Under the pieces are notes generated by a model. The model saw nothing but the letters and a program-made list of their open reading frames with translations, had not been told where the DNA came from and did no database searches. Positions 1 to 14,450 of a stretch of 64,000 bases of DNA are shown here, in pieces (position 1 is the first letter of the stretch; each line of letters opens with the position of its first letter). A program made the translations under genes and the position numbers. The stretch comes from Toxotes chatareus (lineage: Eukaryota; Chordata; Actinopteri; Toxotidae). The stretch is from contig CM028894.1 in the NCBI GenBank assembly GCA_016801885.1, positions 7,943,241 through 8,007,240 of the forward strand, read 5' to 3'.

Positions 1-389
1 CCCATCTCTTCCGGCAAAGGACAGCTGAATGTCACCGAGCATATGACCTGTTCTTATGTATGTGTGTGTGTAATTTGTCATTATGGGTTTTGGGGTTTTT
101 TTTTTTCTTGTCTTACAATGAAACTAGGACTCTCTTAGCACCAGGAAATTTAGTTAGTACATAACATCGGAGTTTTTTTTAATGGTAATATATTTCTACC
201 AGCCACCATATCTGTTAAAAAAGTGTGTGAATACTCTGTGCCTGTGTGCATACTGTGAATGAGAGAGCAAGTGTGTGTGTGTGTGGTGTTCACTTCACAC
301 TGGTTTCCTTTGTTTATCTCTTCATCATAAGACTGCTGGCAGCCTCATCAGAAACTCACTGCTGTACCAGGACTGAGGGGTCACCAGGG

Positions 390-412
390 AACACACACAC
401 ACACACACACAC
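390..412. repeat. (AC)n microsatellite
   Basis: Uninterrupted AC dinucleotide run of about 11 units. Confidence 0.9.
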
Positions 413-1373
413 TGTGCTTTCTAATTTTGCTGTCAGTTGGTCTATATGGGTTGAAAAGGCAAGCAGGATAGTGTTTTAATATAGAAAAAACATGCTGAAC
501 TAAAATCTATTCCATTGAGTTTCTCATGAAGTAAACCCCACCCATGTGAGGCTGCAAACAGGCTAAAGCAAAGTAATTATTTGCACTTACTAGCCTTCAG
601 GTGTTGCTGTGTGGAGACACAGAATCAAAGGTGTGTTTTCAGTAATGTCATGGTAGGATGGGTGTGTATGTGTGTGGTTTTGTTTAAGTGCAGGTCTCAG
701 TGCGACCACGCAGTCCCAGTGAACAGTAAAAGCAGTCATGTGGTCTCCAACAGCAGGTTTAAATCATTGTAAAGCTGTTCCAAATGTAAAGGGAAGCCTA
801 TTCACCTGCCATAGGAACTTGTACAGCATTACAGCACAGAGAAGTAAACTGCAAATGAGACTGACTTTGAGTGACAAATCCAATATTTGCAAACTTATTG
901 TCCACCCCTGCAAAATAGTTAAAGGAACAGATTAAAGAATGTTGCAGTGGAGGACTTAAGTTAAGCCATAGTCAAGAAAATAGTAATAGCCAGAAGTTGA
1001 CTGGTCTACATTAAAATTTAGAATTCAAAGGATGATTTTAATTTTCTCTTTCTGCCAGATGAAGAGGTTTGAGGTCATTTTTGCTGCAGAGGCTGATAAT
1101 GTACAGGTTTTAATTGGTTTGTAGGGACAAAGCCACTGTCTGGGATACAAAAAAAGAAAACGAAATTACTGACGTCAGCACTGTTTTTCTGTCTGCTCAA
1201 GTAAGCAAGGTCAGGGCCTTAAGATACTGACAGTTTAACGTCTTCACCTACACTGAAAAATTCCTTTGTTGATTAAAATACTCCCCTCCACACACACACT
1301 CCTACCCCTGACTTTTCAGGCTACAGGAGAAGTTTATGTTTGACTGGTACTGATATTAGCAAATAGTGAAAGG

Positions 1374-1391
1374 AGACAGACAGACAGACAG
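1374..1391. repeat. (GACA)n microsatellite
   Basis: Four to five tandem GACA tetranucleotides in otherwise unique sequence. Confidence 0.75.
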
Positions 1392-2218
1392 AAATACAAC
1401 AGCTGGACAGGAGTTAAGTCCAACTTTAACCATGTAGATTAAAGATTTGCAATGTGCAAAATGGTTTGTCACAGGAAGTGTCTCTCTTGTATAATGTGTT
1501 TGTGGCTTTTGGACTGTGTTTTTGCTGTTGTGGGGCTTTCGTCATTTAAGTCAGTTAATTCTGGCTCAGTTAAAAGAAGAAGTGACATCTGTGTCAGGAA
1601 AGTTGATATATTAAATTAGAAGATCTAAATGCCAACAGGAAATTTATATCAAAATGCCCTCCTGCAACTTGTGAAAATGATCAGCTACATAAACAGAAAG
1701 TCTGTTTAGCTGCCCGGATATGCACCTAATTTGCATTATTTCTTTAACATATCAAAGATGTGGTTGAACATGTTAGGTGATCAGTAAGTAGGTAATTGTA
1801 GTCTGTCAGGTTGTGGAAACTATTCTGAACAAAAAAACCTTCATGAGTAAAGCTACAGATCAGACTAAACCTGTTCTGACAGATTATAAACAGATAGGCC
1901 CGTGTAACCTGTTTGTCTCCTGTTGACTGTTTCAAGCCTCTGTCTAACCTGAAAAACCAGGTAGATGGTAATGGAAAAGCTCAAGGTCATGCCCAAGCCA
2001 GATTTCTGTTTAACATGGGATTTGCATCATTGTTTAAACAACACTCAGTGAACAGTTGGATAAACTCGCTATCACACATAATTTCTAATATAACACATCA
2101 GTCAAATGTCTGAAATATAAAAAGGCAGACTTAAGAAAGACACACTGACTGATTAAAAATTTAACCATATAAAATGATGGGAAATGGGTTGAAAGGCACC
2201 CACTGCTTCCTTTGTTTT

Positions 2219-2254
2219 GTGTGTGTGTGTGTGTGTTTGTGTGTGAGAGAGAGA
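2219..2254. repeat. (GT)n(GA)n microsatellite
   Basis: GT run with one internal TTT interruption, running into a short GA tract. Confidence 0.85.
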
Positions 2255-3634
2255 ATATTGACCTAGCAGGTGACAGGCCACAGGCCATATCTGGTGAAGT
2301 GACATTGGACACACAGTGTAGGGAAAAGTCACTTGACAGCCACTGACATTCACTGCTGAACAACCAGTGGCAATACTGACGAAGGTGTAATACTGCTGTA
2401 GTGTAAAGTGGATAAAGGTCCTTCATTTTGTGTCAAACACTAAGGAGTGTCATTTAAATGTGCTCACATTTAAATGACCACATTTAAACATTTAAATCTT
2501 TTCTTTGGGTCGGTCAAACAAATTCATGAGGATCTTTAGCTTGTATAAGAGGAGATTCTTTGCACAAAACAAATAAGTTACAGTTGGATGAGAATCAGAG
2601 TAAGAAAAGGTCCACTGTTGTTGCATTTTTCACGGCCTGAAATTTGGTCAAAAACCTTTTCAGTGAATTGTAGATATTTGTAGAACATGACTAATCCTCA
2701 TTCCTTCACTCCTCAGTCATTCCTTTCCTTACGGTCTTTACTCAGCTGATCTCATAACCTCTGTATCTCTGCTCTTCTTCTCAGTCTCAACGTTTCTCTC
2801 CGGTGTACAGTCTGTCTACATGTGACTTACACACAGTAGTTGTACTGTGCTTTGACCTTTGTCCTACATTTGTTTTCTGCTGAATGAAAGTAAAAGAAAA
2901 ACACTGCCTTGCTTCAAATAATCTATGACCTACAACTTGATGTGTCATTACACAAACTCCCACATGAACTCATTCCGTCCCCAGGCACAGTTGCATGTCT
3001 GACTAGCAGTCGATGCTGTAAAGCAGGTTTTGTGAGTCACATTATTTGCCCTTCCTTAATATGTTTTTCTTTGCATCTCTCCTTTCGTTTCTCCTTTAGT
3101 TGGCAGAAGTCATGCTTTCACCCACTTCCATCCACTGTTCTCATCTGCAGTGAACTTCCTCATAAAACTAATTTTTCTCCCCTGGCTTCCAACAAAAAAT
3201 GAGTTTTCTTCATATTCAGGCAGCAGTCACCAATATTTTCAGAAGCCGTGGTCATCTCTTTGACATCATTTATGCAAAAAGTGATGAATGTGAGGTTTTG
3301 TAGTACAGATGGTCACCACCATAACAGACGGCCCCCTTGACCTAAGCTGCGTCTCCAGTCCACAATTTAAGAACCAGAAATGGGCGCTTTTTTTTTTTTT
3401 TTTTTCATTCCACCTCCACTTTGCTGCTTCCCAGGTTCATCACCCACTCTCTCCCTTGAGGAAAAAAAAAACTAGAGAACAAATCAATCCCCATTGACAT
3501 TTCTTTTTGGTTTTCAGGCGCTCTTATTTTCTTTCTTTTCTCAGTCTCTTTCTCTTCTTTTCATCTGAGGTCCTGTTGCCTTTGTCCATCAGTTGCCAGG
3601 ATTGATTTTTGGAGCCACTTCTCTAGTGACAGTG

Positions 3635-3638
<4 letters not shown>

Positions 3639-3699
<61 letters not shown>
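3639..3699. repeat. Compound (GT)n(GA)n microsatellite
   Basis: About 17 GT units followed directly by about 13 GA units. All frames through it translate to low-complexity peptides, so the open frames covering it on both strands are not genes. Confidence 0.95.
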
Positions 3700-4735
3700 G
3701 GAACAAGTGAGAGACAAAGAGGAAGATGGGAACAATGAGTGTGAGGGAATGCTGAGCACATGCCTGTGTGGAACAGTGCACATGAATAAATGACCTTCTG
3801 TTTAGCCTGTTAGCATGCTAATCTTAGCTTGTTAATGTGTGTAGTTACCATTATTTCCAAAGTATAGTTTAGAATTAGAAGAAATGCTCCTGGTGACGTG
3901 AGTCTTACAGTAACCAAAGAGAGACGCAGCATTGCCTACACCGTAAAGTGACACACATGGAGTTTGAAGTAGATGAACTTTGCTTCTCTGAAGCTTTTCA
4001 AAGTTTAGATTCAATACATCAGACAGAGAACTTGCAGTGACATGCAGTGTAGATAAGATGTGCTGTATGACAGTAAACTAAAAATAAACACCTTAAGTCA
4101 GAGCTGAGGAATTTTTCCAGTATAGCAGCATCAACACAAACACAAATGTCCCAGACAAACCTAGTTTCTTTGAATTTGTTTATGTAATTCTGAGCTTTTA
4201 CAAGCTCATCCACATCCTAGAACCTGAAGAATTTATTTTATTAAGGTCAAAGGTCACATCAGTGATATTATTATGTAAAGATCAATAAAGTCTCTTGTGT
4301 AATGAAAAAAATAGCTAAGATCCTTAAAATTGCCTATTCACACCAGTGCTATCATGGCCTGCCAGCCACAAGTTGTATTGTCAGCTGTAGTGGATACACA
4401 CACTCAGTATTGTAGATATTGATCTTTGGGTCAAATCAATAGTATCAGTATTAAAAGCTCAATAGCATCCATTGTTAAAGGACAGTAATGTTTATTAATG
4501 GCATTGTGGTAGTAGCCTCAGGGCCTGTTCATGATGTCAAGAGAATAAAATATTAAATATTAATGGAGCATTTCAGTGAGTGTGCTGAAAGATTATTGCT
4601 TTTTATAATATACACACTGAATTTAAGTTTCTAAATATTGCTGACAGCATGCAATCGTGATTTGTTACTCTCTTTTAGCTATTTATATATTTTTGAAAAG
4701 CATTGGCGACTGAGTAGTTTCAAAGAAGGTAAGTG

Positions 4736-4850
4736 TTGCTTAAGGGCACGCTGTTAGAGTTTTAAAGTCAGAGCATTGGTTAATCCCTTTCTTGACCTTG
4801 GTTTACCCAGAAGGTCTCAAACGTGTGTCCTTCAGGCTGCTGCTGTTTTC
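4736..4850. repeat. Degenerate teleost interspersed repeat fragment (candidate)
   Basis: Contains a TGTTGCTTAAGGGCAC motif and, downstream, AAGGTCTCAAACGTGTGTCC. Both resemble pieces of a common fish tRNA-related SINE (TTGCTCAAGGGCAC followed by an inverted B-box-like segment). The family match is from memory and the copy is old, so this is a tentative call. Confidence 0.3.
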
Positions 4851-6258
4851 ATCCTCTGTGTCCCCCTGAGGTCAAAGTATCACTCAGGGGCAGTTAGATG
4901 GTATTATCTGAGTTGTTATAGCTTGCAGAAAAAAAAAACAGAGCAGATGGTAAAATTGTCTGTGTGACAATTGGTTTGTGTCATGGAGGTTCAGTGTGGA
5001 AAATAATTGAACCTCACGCCGGGACTTTAACAGGGAGAAAAATTAGGGCGTATATGATATTCTTTCAAGACATTTATGAGCCAAGAAAATTGTGATCATA
5101 CAGTTACCCTGCATGAAGCATCTTGATGAGTCATCTTGCATCCTGTTGTCAACAGACATTGTGTGTCAGCTGTTCTTCAGAACTGAAACTTCAACAATGG
5201 GATTTGGCTCAGACCCTGGGAAGCCCCATTTGGTTTGGGCATGTGAAAAAAAAATTTTCTTCTTCTTTTTCCCTGTATCGAGTCTTTTTATCTCAATATG
5301 GGATCAGTCTGTTCTTTTCTGTCTGTTATGCTACTGTGGTTGTCCAGTTGGTTCTTGCAAGCGGTGCCAGTGAGCTTGTGTATGTGTGCTCTATGTTTTT
5401 GACTCACATTTGTGAATAATGTGCTATATGACGGCTGAACTGACAATCAAGCAGCTGCTGTTGCAAAGATACAGACAAATATCACACAGCTGTTCTTCAG
5501 TTCTTCATGCTTTAATTACCTCACCGGGTGTTTGTGGCTATCTAGTTTTCATCAGGGCGGTGTCTGAGGTTGTTTGCAGTTTCCAAACATACAATGTATT
5601 GAGTTAGTCAGGGGCTGGATGTGTATAAAGTCAACAGATTATTTTGGATTATCCACAAATATTCAGAGATGGAAGAGGTTTGAGAATACTGTTTTCATAA
5701 AAACGAGGTTGAAAGGAATTGAAAGCTGCTTTTACTTAAAAACTATGGATTTTCAGCCTTTTTACTCAATGATCAGGCCAAGATTAAAAATTGCCTTTGT
5801 AGTCATCCACACAAGTCTCCGTAATGTTATTCTCCTTCCTCCACTGCTATCAGACTCTTATCAGACCCACACAGGAGAAAACTTCCCGGCTATTTCAATT
5901 CTAAGGAGAGCTGTTTGTTCTTGTGTGGCAATCAGGCCACAAGACTGTTATCTTGGGAATTGACTACAGCTGCAAAAAAATATATATATCACAAGTAGTT
6001 TATTCCTCTTATCCCCTAGCTAATAAGGAACTGGTATGAAATCTCACTTTTGATCATGACAGAAGATGAGGGTGCAGTTACACGGAAACAGCATCAATGT
6101 AATTTTCAAAAATAGTCGATTGAGCAGAAAGAGGGGGTAGGAAGAGGAGAGAGATTGATTGGACATTCTCTGAGTGTAGAAGTGTTTGACTTCGATCAGA
6201 GAACTTGCCCACAGGCCAGTCATCTCTGTTCAGCTCAGATAGTCTTATACCTTCTCCT

Positions 6259-6312
6259 GTCTGTTGGTCGATGTCATGGTGTTTCATAACACCATGACAT
6301 CGACCAACAGAC
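6259..6312. repeat. Perfect 25-bp inverted repeat with 4-nt spacer
   Basis: The arm at 6259-6283 is the exact reverse complement of the arm at 6288-6312. The spacer TCAT lies at 6284-6287. Pairing stops sharply at the outer edges. The flanks show no other transposon feature and there is no obvious target-site duplication. Confidence 0.9.
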
Positions 6313-8828
6313 TTCTGCCTTCAACATATTTTTCCTATGACTTCTTTCATGATTTTTTTCTGTCCACTCCTTTATAGTGTATATAGTCCTTTCGTTCTCA
6401 CGTCTTTGTCTCTTCTTGTTTTTTTAGTGTGCCAAAAATCTTTCATCACCACCAGCTGTGGTTCGACGTTTAATCTCTATAACATTTTTCATTCGCTGTA
6501 AAAGCCACATATATATGCATTCGCATGCTCTACACACCACTTCTGCTGTTGCTGTAGTATACGCAAGTAGTGTTAACGGCTGGTGAACAGAAGCTGTGCC
6601 AGCTTTCAACAGGAATGTTTTCACTTTACTCATTATAGAATAATTGTTGGCTACCATGGGTTTAGTTCTTGTACATTGTCTTACTAAGGCCTTTTTAGGT
6701 ATGTACTTCATAAGTAAATTAATGCCATACCTGTACCTGTCTCTTGCTGTCTACCTGCTTACATCACCCTATTACCAATTATGTCTTCAACAGTCCGTCT
6801 GTGTATGTTTACAAGCACATGCTCAGGTGTGTATGGGCATGCCTTTGTGTTTCTGTTTTTTTCCCTTGAGTATATTATCCCCTAATGTATGCGTGTGGTA
6901 GCACAGGGGGGTTGGTTTAAATGAAGTGGTCCAGTGCTCAGGGGCATGTTCACATTGGCTTGGCCCCTCTGGAGGACTCTGTGTGAGTGTGTGTGAGTTT
7001 GAGAGAGAAGTGGGTAGAGGGTGAGACAGAGGGAGAACATAGTGTAGTAGTATGCTGATATGAACGTGCAGCCGCAGCTCTCATCATTTACGGTACATAA
7101 AATCTTTGGTCGTGAGTGAGTGACTGTTTGGAAACATGCTGCTGTAAAAACATGCAGATATGAATAGGGTCTAGGTCAGCTCCACACGAGTACATTTATC
7201 CTTACAAAGGCTAAATGCCTTCTCAAGGATGGAAAAATAGATCCTCCAAACCAAGGACTTTCACAGGGCCTGTTTTTACTGGTCATGCTTGCTCCAAGTT
7301 TAGGTTATGGTTAAGGTGGCCATATGTTCAGTAATACCACCTGCACACTTTTGTTCCTGTAGCCATCATGACAATATCTTACAAACTTTAAAAAGATTTG
7401 TGTCTGAGTTTAGAGCTCTGTAGTGGTAGCATCTGTAGCATTTCTTTTTTTTTTTTAGTTATACCAGAATTTATGAGACACTTTAGCGGATGTGCATGCC
7501 AAGGTGGATTTAGAAATGACTATCACCTCTCAGTTATGACAGGTTCTGTGCTAAAGTGGCTTTGACTAACCCAGCAGCAGCTGACAGATTTTGATTTAAT
7601 TTCGGTGGAAATGTCTCTGCTTGTTCCTCAGCACTGTTTTTTTTTTTTTTCAAACCTGAATTTTAAATGAAGTGATATTTCCCAGTAAAGCAGACAAATA
7701 GTTGTGTAGAGAAACAGTGAATTGGCTAGAGAAAGATGAAGAAAGAAAGAGATTGTACATTCTCAACATGGTACTCATCTACTTCCTGTGTGTGAATCTC
7801 CTGTTCCTGTCCTTGACACCTCTTGTCGCTAAGCAACTCACCATGACAGCAAGTTGGCAGCTACTAAATAGGCTGCCGATGTTAGTTAATGCAGTATTTT
7901 AAAGCCTTTACATCATGGGTAACTTTTTGAAGTGACAGAGGTAAAAAATCTAATCTCTAATGCAGAAGCTAAAACTGAGCAGAGCATACAGTCATATTCC
8001 GGCCGCACAGTTTGTGTTTTAAGAGGATTGAACTTTGTCACCTTTTAATTTCAAGGCTGTATCTCCACTAATTATATTTTTAGCCCAAACAGAATTTGAA
8101 GCCATCCTACTACACTGGCTGGAATATATGTGCTTATCCAAAATGATACTACATTCATGCGTTTCATTTCTCTGGTATAAAGCAACATCTGACATTTATT
8201 GGTTATATCCCTGACTTGTATTTTTTATTGTTTAGGAAACAACTTCGCAGTATTATATTATTACCTCAGTGCTGTAAAAATATGGTGTTTAACAGTTATA
8301 ATATTTTGATTCTTTCTTCTGTTTTGTTTTTGTTTTGATTGGATTTTATTACTGCGATTTCAGATTTGAGCATAAACAAAATGATACTAACTTTGCCTCC
8401 TGTCCCTGTCTTTTCTTCCCTTTCTTGCTACTTTTCTTCCTCTTTTTCTGTCTCTCTCCAACTTTGTTCCACAAAGTCCTGAGTAAAAGTGTCGTCTCTT
8501 CCAAAGACTTCAGCCTCCTCATTGGAGTCCAGGTTGGTCACCTCGTTTATACTGTCATCTTGCTCTGCTTACAACTGCTGCAGTTTTGTCTTCTTCACCA
8601 TATGTCTATTGTGTTTGGTCCTGTTAGGTTTGGTCTCATCCGGATTTAAGCAACAACATCAGCTGAGTCTTCTGTCCGTTCCACGGCTGAGTTTGTTCCA
8701 GTTTTCAGTGGAGGTCAGTCCAGCGTGTCAAGCTGGACGGAGGAGAGACGAGTGGGGCCGACGGCCCGGCCTTCGTGCTGCGTCACAGAACTTCAAACCT
8801 CACCACAGATAGCACGCCTACAGATCCC

Positions 8829-11800
8829 ATGAGTCCCCGGGAGAAAGGAGACATACCCACCTCAGGTTCTTCAACCAGTCACCTCAGTACCGCAGAGTGC
8901 CCCTCACACAATGGGGTGAGTATCCAACACACACATTGACATGCTTTCATCTGGTTGGTTCAGAGGCATGTGGTGCAGTATGGGTCGATTGGTCACACAG
9001 TAAAACTATCCCACCAAAACACATACTCTCACATTAATAAATAAATAGATGTTGTTAGCAGGGAAGTAACTGATGCTGACTGGCAAAGTCTCTCACTGTA
9101 ATAACTTATAATTAAAACAACACAACACAACATGAACCTTTTTGCTCAGAAAGTTGTACTTTACACACAATAACAAATTCAACATTGTAAACATCTTTTA
9201 CCGGTGTCAGTAAGACTTTTTTACATCAGGATATTTGCAAAGCAGCCTGTGATACACGTGGGACTCTCATGTAGCTAAAAACAAAGTGGAGGGAAGTCAC
9301 ACACACACACACACACACACACACGTTCATCAGAAACAGTAATTAGTGCTGTGATTTAATCACTTAACCACAGTCTGTTATGTATGTGTACAACAAGTTT
9401 TAGGACCAAGTTTGCCTTTGAAGGCCTAATGTTTCCACAGATCAAAAAAGAAAATTAAATACTAGAAGATACTTTAATCTCACTTTAAAAGGAGTGTTTT
9501 AAAGTTAAGAACAGATTTAGATTTAAAGTAGGTTTAGGAAGGTTTTGGGAAAATTGGCCACGTTCCCTTTTTAGAAGTTCTGCATGGTGTTGTTTAGCAC
9601 TGCTTTCATTTTCTTGATGGGCCAATTACCCTTAAAGCCTTGACCATTTAAATACATGCAAGTATGTGAAATGCAGTGCATGATGCAAGAGTGATAACGT
9701 AACACATGATGACACTTCCAGCGAGCTGCAGTAAAATGCAAAGTAGAAACAATGGATTAATGACTGCTGCAAAAACAGGCATGAAAACTTGTGAACTTTA
9801 TTATGTAAAAGTTTGTACAGTACAAATACTGCACAAAATATGTCTATAAAAGAGGAAGTTACCAACAGTGTGTATGTAAGTTAAAAAGATCAAGTGCTTT
9901 CTACCATTAGCTCTATAACGAGAGCACTTGAGTGTTTATCGCCTTGCTCAGGGGCACCTCAGAAATAGTTGCTGAGGGATAAAAGTGCATTATGTAATCA
10001 GTTTCCCTGGTTTTTCAAGCAGGTTCTTGGAACTTGATTTTGCACGGTTTGATCATGAGCCTGTTTCCCGAGCGTTTCAACCTCCACCACCTCCACTTAT
10101 TATCGACAGCCTCACCACCTTCAAGGCTTTTCCGACTCGATGATGAGTCATCCTGTGCTTTAGTAATTAACAGTGCATTATTATAGAGATATCTCAGCTC
10201 TGCCTGATGCTCAGTTTTAGTTCAACCCTAAAGTCGAAATTGATGTGGATATTGAACGTGTGCAAGATTCACAGCCCCTAAGAATAGGCCTGTTATGTCT
10301 ATATACAGACATCTTCCTGGAAGGAAAGCAAACACATTACCAAAAATCTGTGTGATTAGCATCTCACAACAGCAACATATCGAACTGATCAAACAAACGT
10401 GCCTGATACTCTCCCTCAGAGGTATCGCTTGGGTTCACTTTTAGACTGTGTGCATACAGACAAAGCTGCCGCTGTGTTGTTCAGTGTGAAAGGCAATCAG
10501 CTTAGAACCGTTGATCTGAAACACAATAGTGTTCGCGTGTGTGTATTGTGTCTGCTTGTGTGTGCCCTTTTTACCTGCTGTAATACAACACGGATACCTG
10601 AGAGGATGTTAGGGGCCCCCAGTCAGCACAGGCAGGGTTTCTTAACACCCCACAGGCCGCCCATTGAGTTTTTCAGCATTTTTGGTAAGTGTTAGCGTGT
10701 GTCTCGAAACGTGTTTGTGAGTGTGTGGCATAGCTGTGGGTTTCAAACATCCTGTTTGCCATCCTGTTTGCCCTCAGACTGTCTGTCAGAGATGTCTCTA
10801 GTTTTTGTAGTTTGATTTTTTAGTTTTTAGTTTTTCAAAAATATACTTTTTGTTAAAAAATCAAACACAAAAAACACTTTTTTTTCCAAGATGTTTTTCA
10901 AACTTTGACCTACTCCTCATGAGACTGTGGTATTTGTTTGTCTTCCTGATCACACGCCCAAGTCAGAAAATAATTTTGGAAACAATAGATGTTTACCTGC
11001 CAACAACCAACTACCTTTTGTATGAAGTATTTCATATGCAGATGTGGTGTTTAGAATTGTTTTTAACAGACCGTTACAGTTAAAAAGTGACGTAAAGATG
11101 CCTCTAAAGCTAACACTCTGAAACAGTGTAGTTCAATTTATACCTACATTGGTGGTCCATAAGAGCCAAACTTCCAGTGTCATTAAAGTTCAATTAACTA
11201 TCTTTTACAGGTCGTTTAATTCAGTTCACGTAATTAGATTTGGAAGAATTTTAGACAGCATTAGTTGTTAGGCCAGTCAGTTTCATTTGAAAGCTAATGA
11301 AAATTAGATTTTCAGGAGAGTGGAGTAAAGATCCTGCAGAGAACTAAAGGCACCCAACCCAATAAAGTCTGATAATGTTATTCAGAACTTTAAAGGAGTG
11401 AAAGTGAGTATACTCCTGTGTTTCTACAGAATACAGCGACAACAGATACTGTACTTCTTTCTAAACATCAGCCTTAAACTCTGAACGGCAGCCTGTGGAA
11501 TTTTATTACACACACTTTGACCACGAACAACAACACAAAGGAAATTCCAATAAACTATGAAAAAATAGCTGTGAACAATGCCTAATATTTTGGACATTAG
11601 AGTTCTCTGCACATCCTTCCTCTGTGCCGAAGGTTACTGTTGACACCCAGTATGTGGACAGGAATGTGACATCTAGTTTCACTTCCTTTTACTGTACCTG
11701 CTGTCCACAATCACAGTCCTTCAGTTATTCTAACATCTTTTGTAGCCACTATGCTTTAAACCCTTGAATGCTGTAAGGAACAAATGTAAGTTTGTTATGT

Positions 11801-14400
11801 TCACAGCAACAAAATGCAAAAGAGTTATTGCCTTTATTTCTGATAATTGCACAGAAAAAGTGGTTTATGGTGCAGGCTAATATATCTGAATGTCCAACAT
11901 GTCATGGACATATTCCAGTTATTGCACCTACATTTGCATAAACCAGGGACATGCATTTTCTTGCTTTCTTGCTGAGAATCCCACGAGAAGAGTCTTCTAG
12001 TCTTATAACAACAGTATTGTGGTGTTATGGGGAATTATGTGCAAGTTTTTGTATGGATTAGAAAAATTGAGACCCTTGGACAGACCTCTTCTAAGGTTGT
12101 AGGTGAAAGCTAACCCCAGTTTGATGTCAGCTGTCCTACCCACTGAGGCAAGAAACAAAAACACGTTTGAAGTGCTTGATTTAAGCCTTCCAACTGTGAT
12201 AAAAATCTGTTACTTCGTTTCCACGCTAATGCAGATTTTTCATGCTCTCCTCGTGGTCATGGGCAAAAACAGCACAGTGTCTGTTTTTTAGAGTCAGTGG
12301 TGTGTGTGTGTGTGTGTGTGTTTGGAACATACTGTCCATTTTTGAGGGTCTTGGCGTATTTTCCAAATGGTCCCAAAAGAACATTGTGCATGTGTGAGTC
12401 ACATGTTGAATCTCTCTCATCTGTGCCGTGCAGGGGTTACAGTGTACAAGGGTAAGCTCTTCCCTCTTTGGTCCGTTATAGATTCAGGCTCTCTTGCCAT
12501 TGGTCAGAACAGTTTCAGCTGTATTCCTGTTGGCTGGCAGCTGATTCCTGTATCCCACCCTATAACATACTGCAAGCATGTGACTTTGTTTACAAAATTC
12601 CATGTTTTCACTGCATGATGAGATTTTTCCTCAAAAGTCTGTCCTCCTTCACTCTGTCCTCAAACTTATCTGTAGAGAACTGTAGAGCTCAGCAGAGCTA
12701 ATGAAAGCAGAGACAACACACACACACACGCACACACATAAACACAGCGTCTCAGGTGTGCGTGCATGTGAACAGCCATTAGTCCGGTGAAAGTCATTAG
12801 CCAGGTCTGCATACAGAGTGGTTAATCGGTCTGAGGGGAGCTGGATATATGTTTTTTTTTTGCGTGTGTGTGAGACAGAGGAGGAGATTGGTCTTTAGGG
12901 GCTTTTAAGAAAAACTGTGTCTCAGGAGATTTCCTCTTGTTCTCATTTCTGTATATTATTCAAGTCTAGCTCATGCTTATATGAAAAGTGTCAGAAGCCT
13001 CTGTTCTTTGTCCTGCGCTGTGCAGTTTTTTGTACTTTTACCCATCACCTGGTCCTTAGAACCATTGTTAACGGAACAAACAGCTTTATGTTTGCTCCTT
13101 GTTGTCACCTAGTCATAACTGCTCTAACGCTCGTAACAGACAATGTGAGGTTAAGACTGCCATGTAAAATTGCTTCAAACTTCCCCCCTAAAGTCACATG
13201 TCTACTTTCATAATAGACTAGCTGCCCTTTTGATGCTTTGAACTTGTTATCAAATCCAGTTTAAATAAAGTTCCGGACTCGTAAAAGTGCCTCCCTCAGG
13301 CGTTTCCCAAGAAAACTTTTCCCAGGAAAATGGGAACAGTGCTCTACTTGAGTATGACAACAAGTGAGATGATGATTACACATGTGACTGTGGCTCTGTG
13401 TCAGACACACCGCCAGCCTACCTGCGCTGACCTCCAGACTGTTATAGTCATACATGGTGAGCTGTTACATGGGGAGTTTTCAGAGCTGAAGATGGACACT
13501 TCCCAGAGGGACGACATCATATCCTTGACCACTCACACACACACGTACTTTCACACAGAGCGAAATTTGATTCCATAACCTCTGCCATAATTACTTTTTG
13601 GAGGCCGTACAGCTGAGGTTGAGTCACGTGTGGTGCACATACTGCATTCATCCAGGGAGTGTGTGTGTGTGTATCTGAACCTTCTCTCTTGAGTTGTCAT
13701 TAGATCTGATTACAGCAACTTCAGCTGAGCAGTTGACAGCCAAAAACCCTGCATCACCTGCTGCTAAAACACAGCTCTGCGGCTTTCGCAGTCTGGCTTT
13801 AGTTTAGTGCAACTGAGCAGCTGTTTCACAGGAGGAAAAAAAAGCAGTTTCTGCTCCTTTTCTCAATCTAGCAGCTGGTCACTTTTCAGTTTTTTTTCCT
13901 CTCAATGTGAGAAACATACCCACAGCTTCCTCATACAGCTCATGTTGTCTGTGCTAACAAACCTGACATCACAAAACACTGACTATACAGTAGGCTAACA
14001 GCTGTAGTCCTTCAGTAAAAAAATGGGTTCATGTGAGAGGGTGGCTGATCATACATCACCTAAACGTTCAGGTTATAGGCTAAATGCTTCCCATTCATCT
14101 CCACCTTTCTCCCTTTCTATTTCATCCTTTAAGTGTTAACTAGAATGGTGTGTGTATGACACACTGTCCCTTATTTCTATCTGCCCTGAAAGAATTAACT
14201 CTTATAGGACTGTCACTTCCTTGTGTGAAACCGGTGTGTATGTTGTGTGCGCGGTGTGTATCTGAGCGTATCGCCATGCTTCATTTGGCCCAGTTTCATC
14301 TGTGCAGGTTTGAATGTGAATGTATATGTGCTGGCTTGTCAGGAGGCACCACTTTAGTGATGGCATATTGAGTGCACTTAGAGGACACCCTCTTGTCCAA

Positions 14401-14450
<50 letters not shown>

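Larger units (their letters stand above)
1..8690. other. Non-coding DNA upstream of the first adipor2 coding exon
   Basis: No convincing protein-coding exon was found here. Open frames are short and follow no recognisable family, and GC content is low with no CpG-rich promoter. The stretch holds CA/GT, GA and GACA microsatellites, poly-T runs (3388-3405, near 7442 and 7638), degenerate interspersed repeat pieces and a perfect fold-back at 6259-6312. By analogy with other vertebrate adipor2 genes it probably includes a long 5' intron and possibly non-coding first exons, but no such exon can be placed from sequence alone. A pyrimidine-rich tract at about 8400-8470 could precede an untranslated exon. 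Confidence 0.6.

Noticed and set aside
5574..5963. 129-codon open frame upstream of adipor2
   Set aside because: No recognisable domain, ordinary AT-rich composition, no splice context or conserved motif. Length is within what chance gives in this much sequence.
12433..12452. Possible micro-exon in the adipor2 intron (CGTGCAG ... GGTAAGC)
   Set aside because: An 18-nt insert would fall where the conserved receptor sequence is already continuous across the flanking exons. Splice-like motifs this short occur by chance.
14202..14444. Open frames rich in His/Thr or Cys/Val around 14.2-14.8 kb
   Set aside because: They are translations of the CA/GT microsatellite at 14402-14447 and nearby CA-rich DNA.
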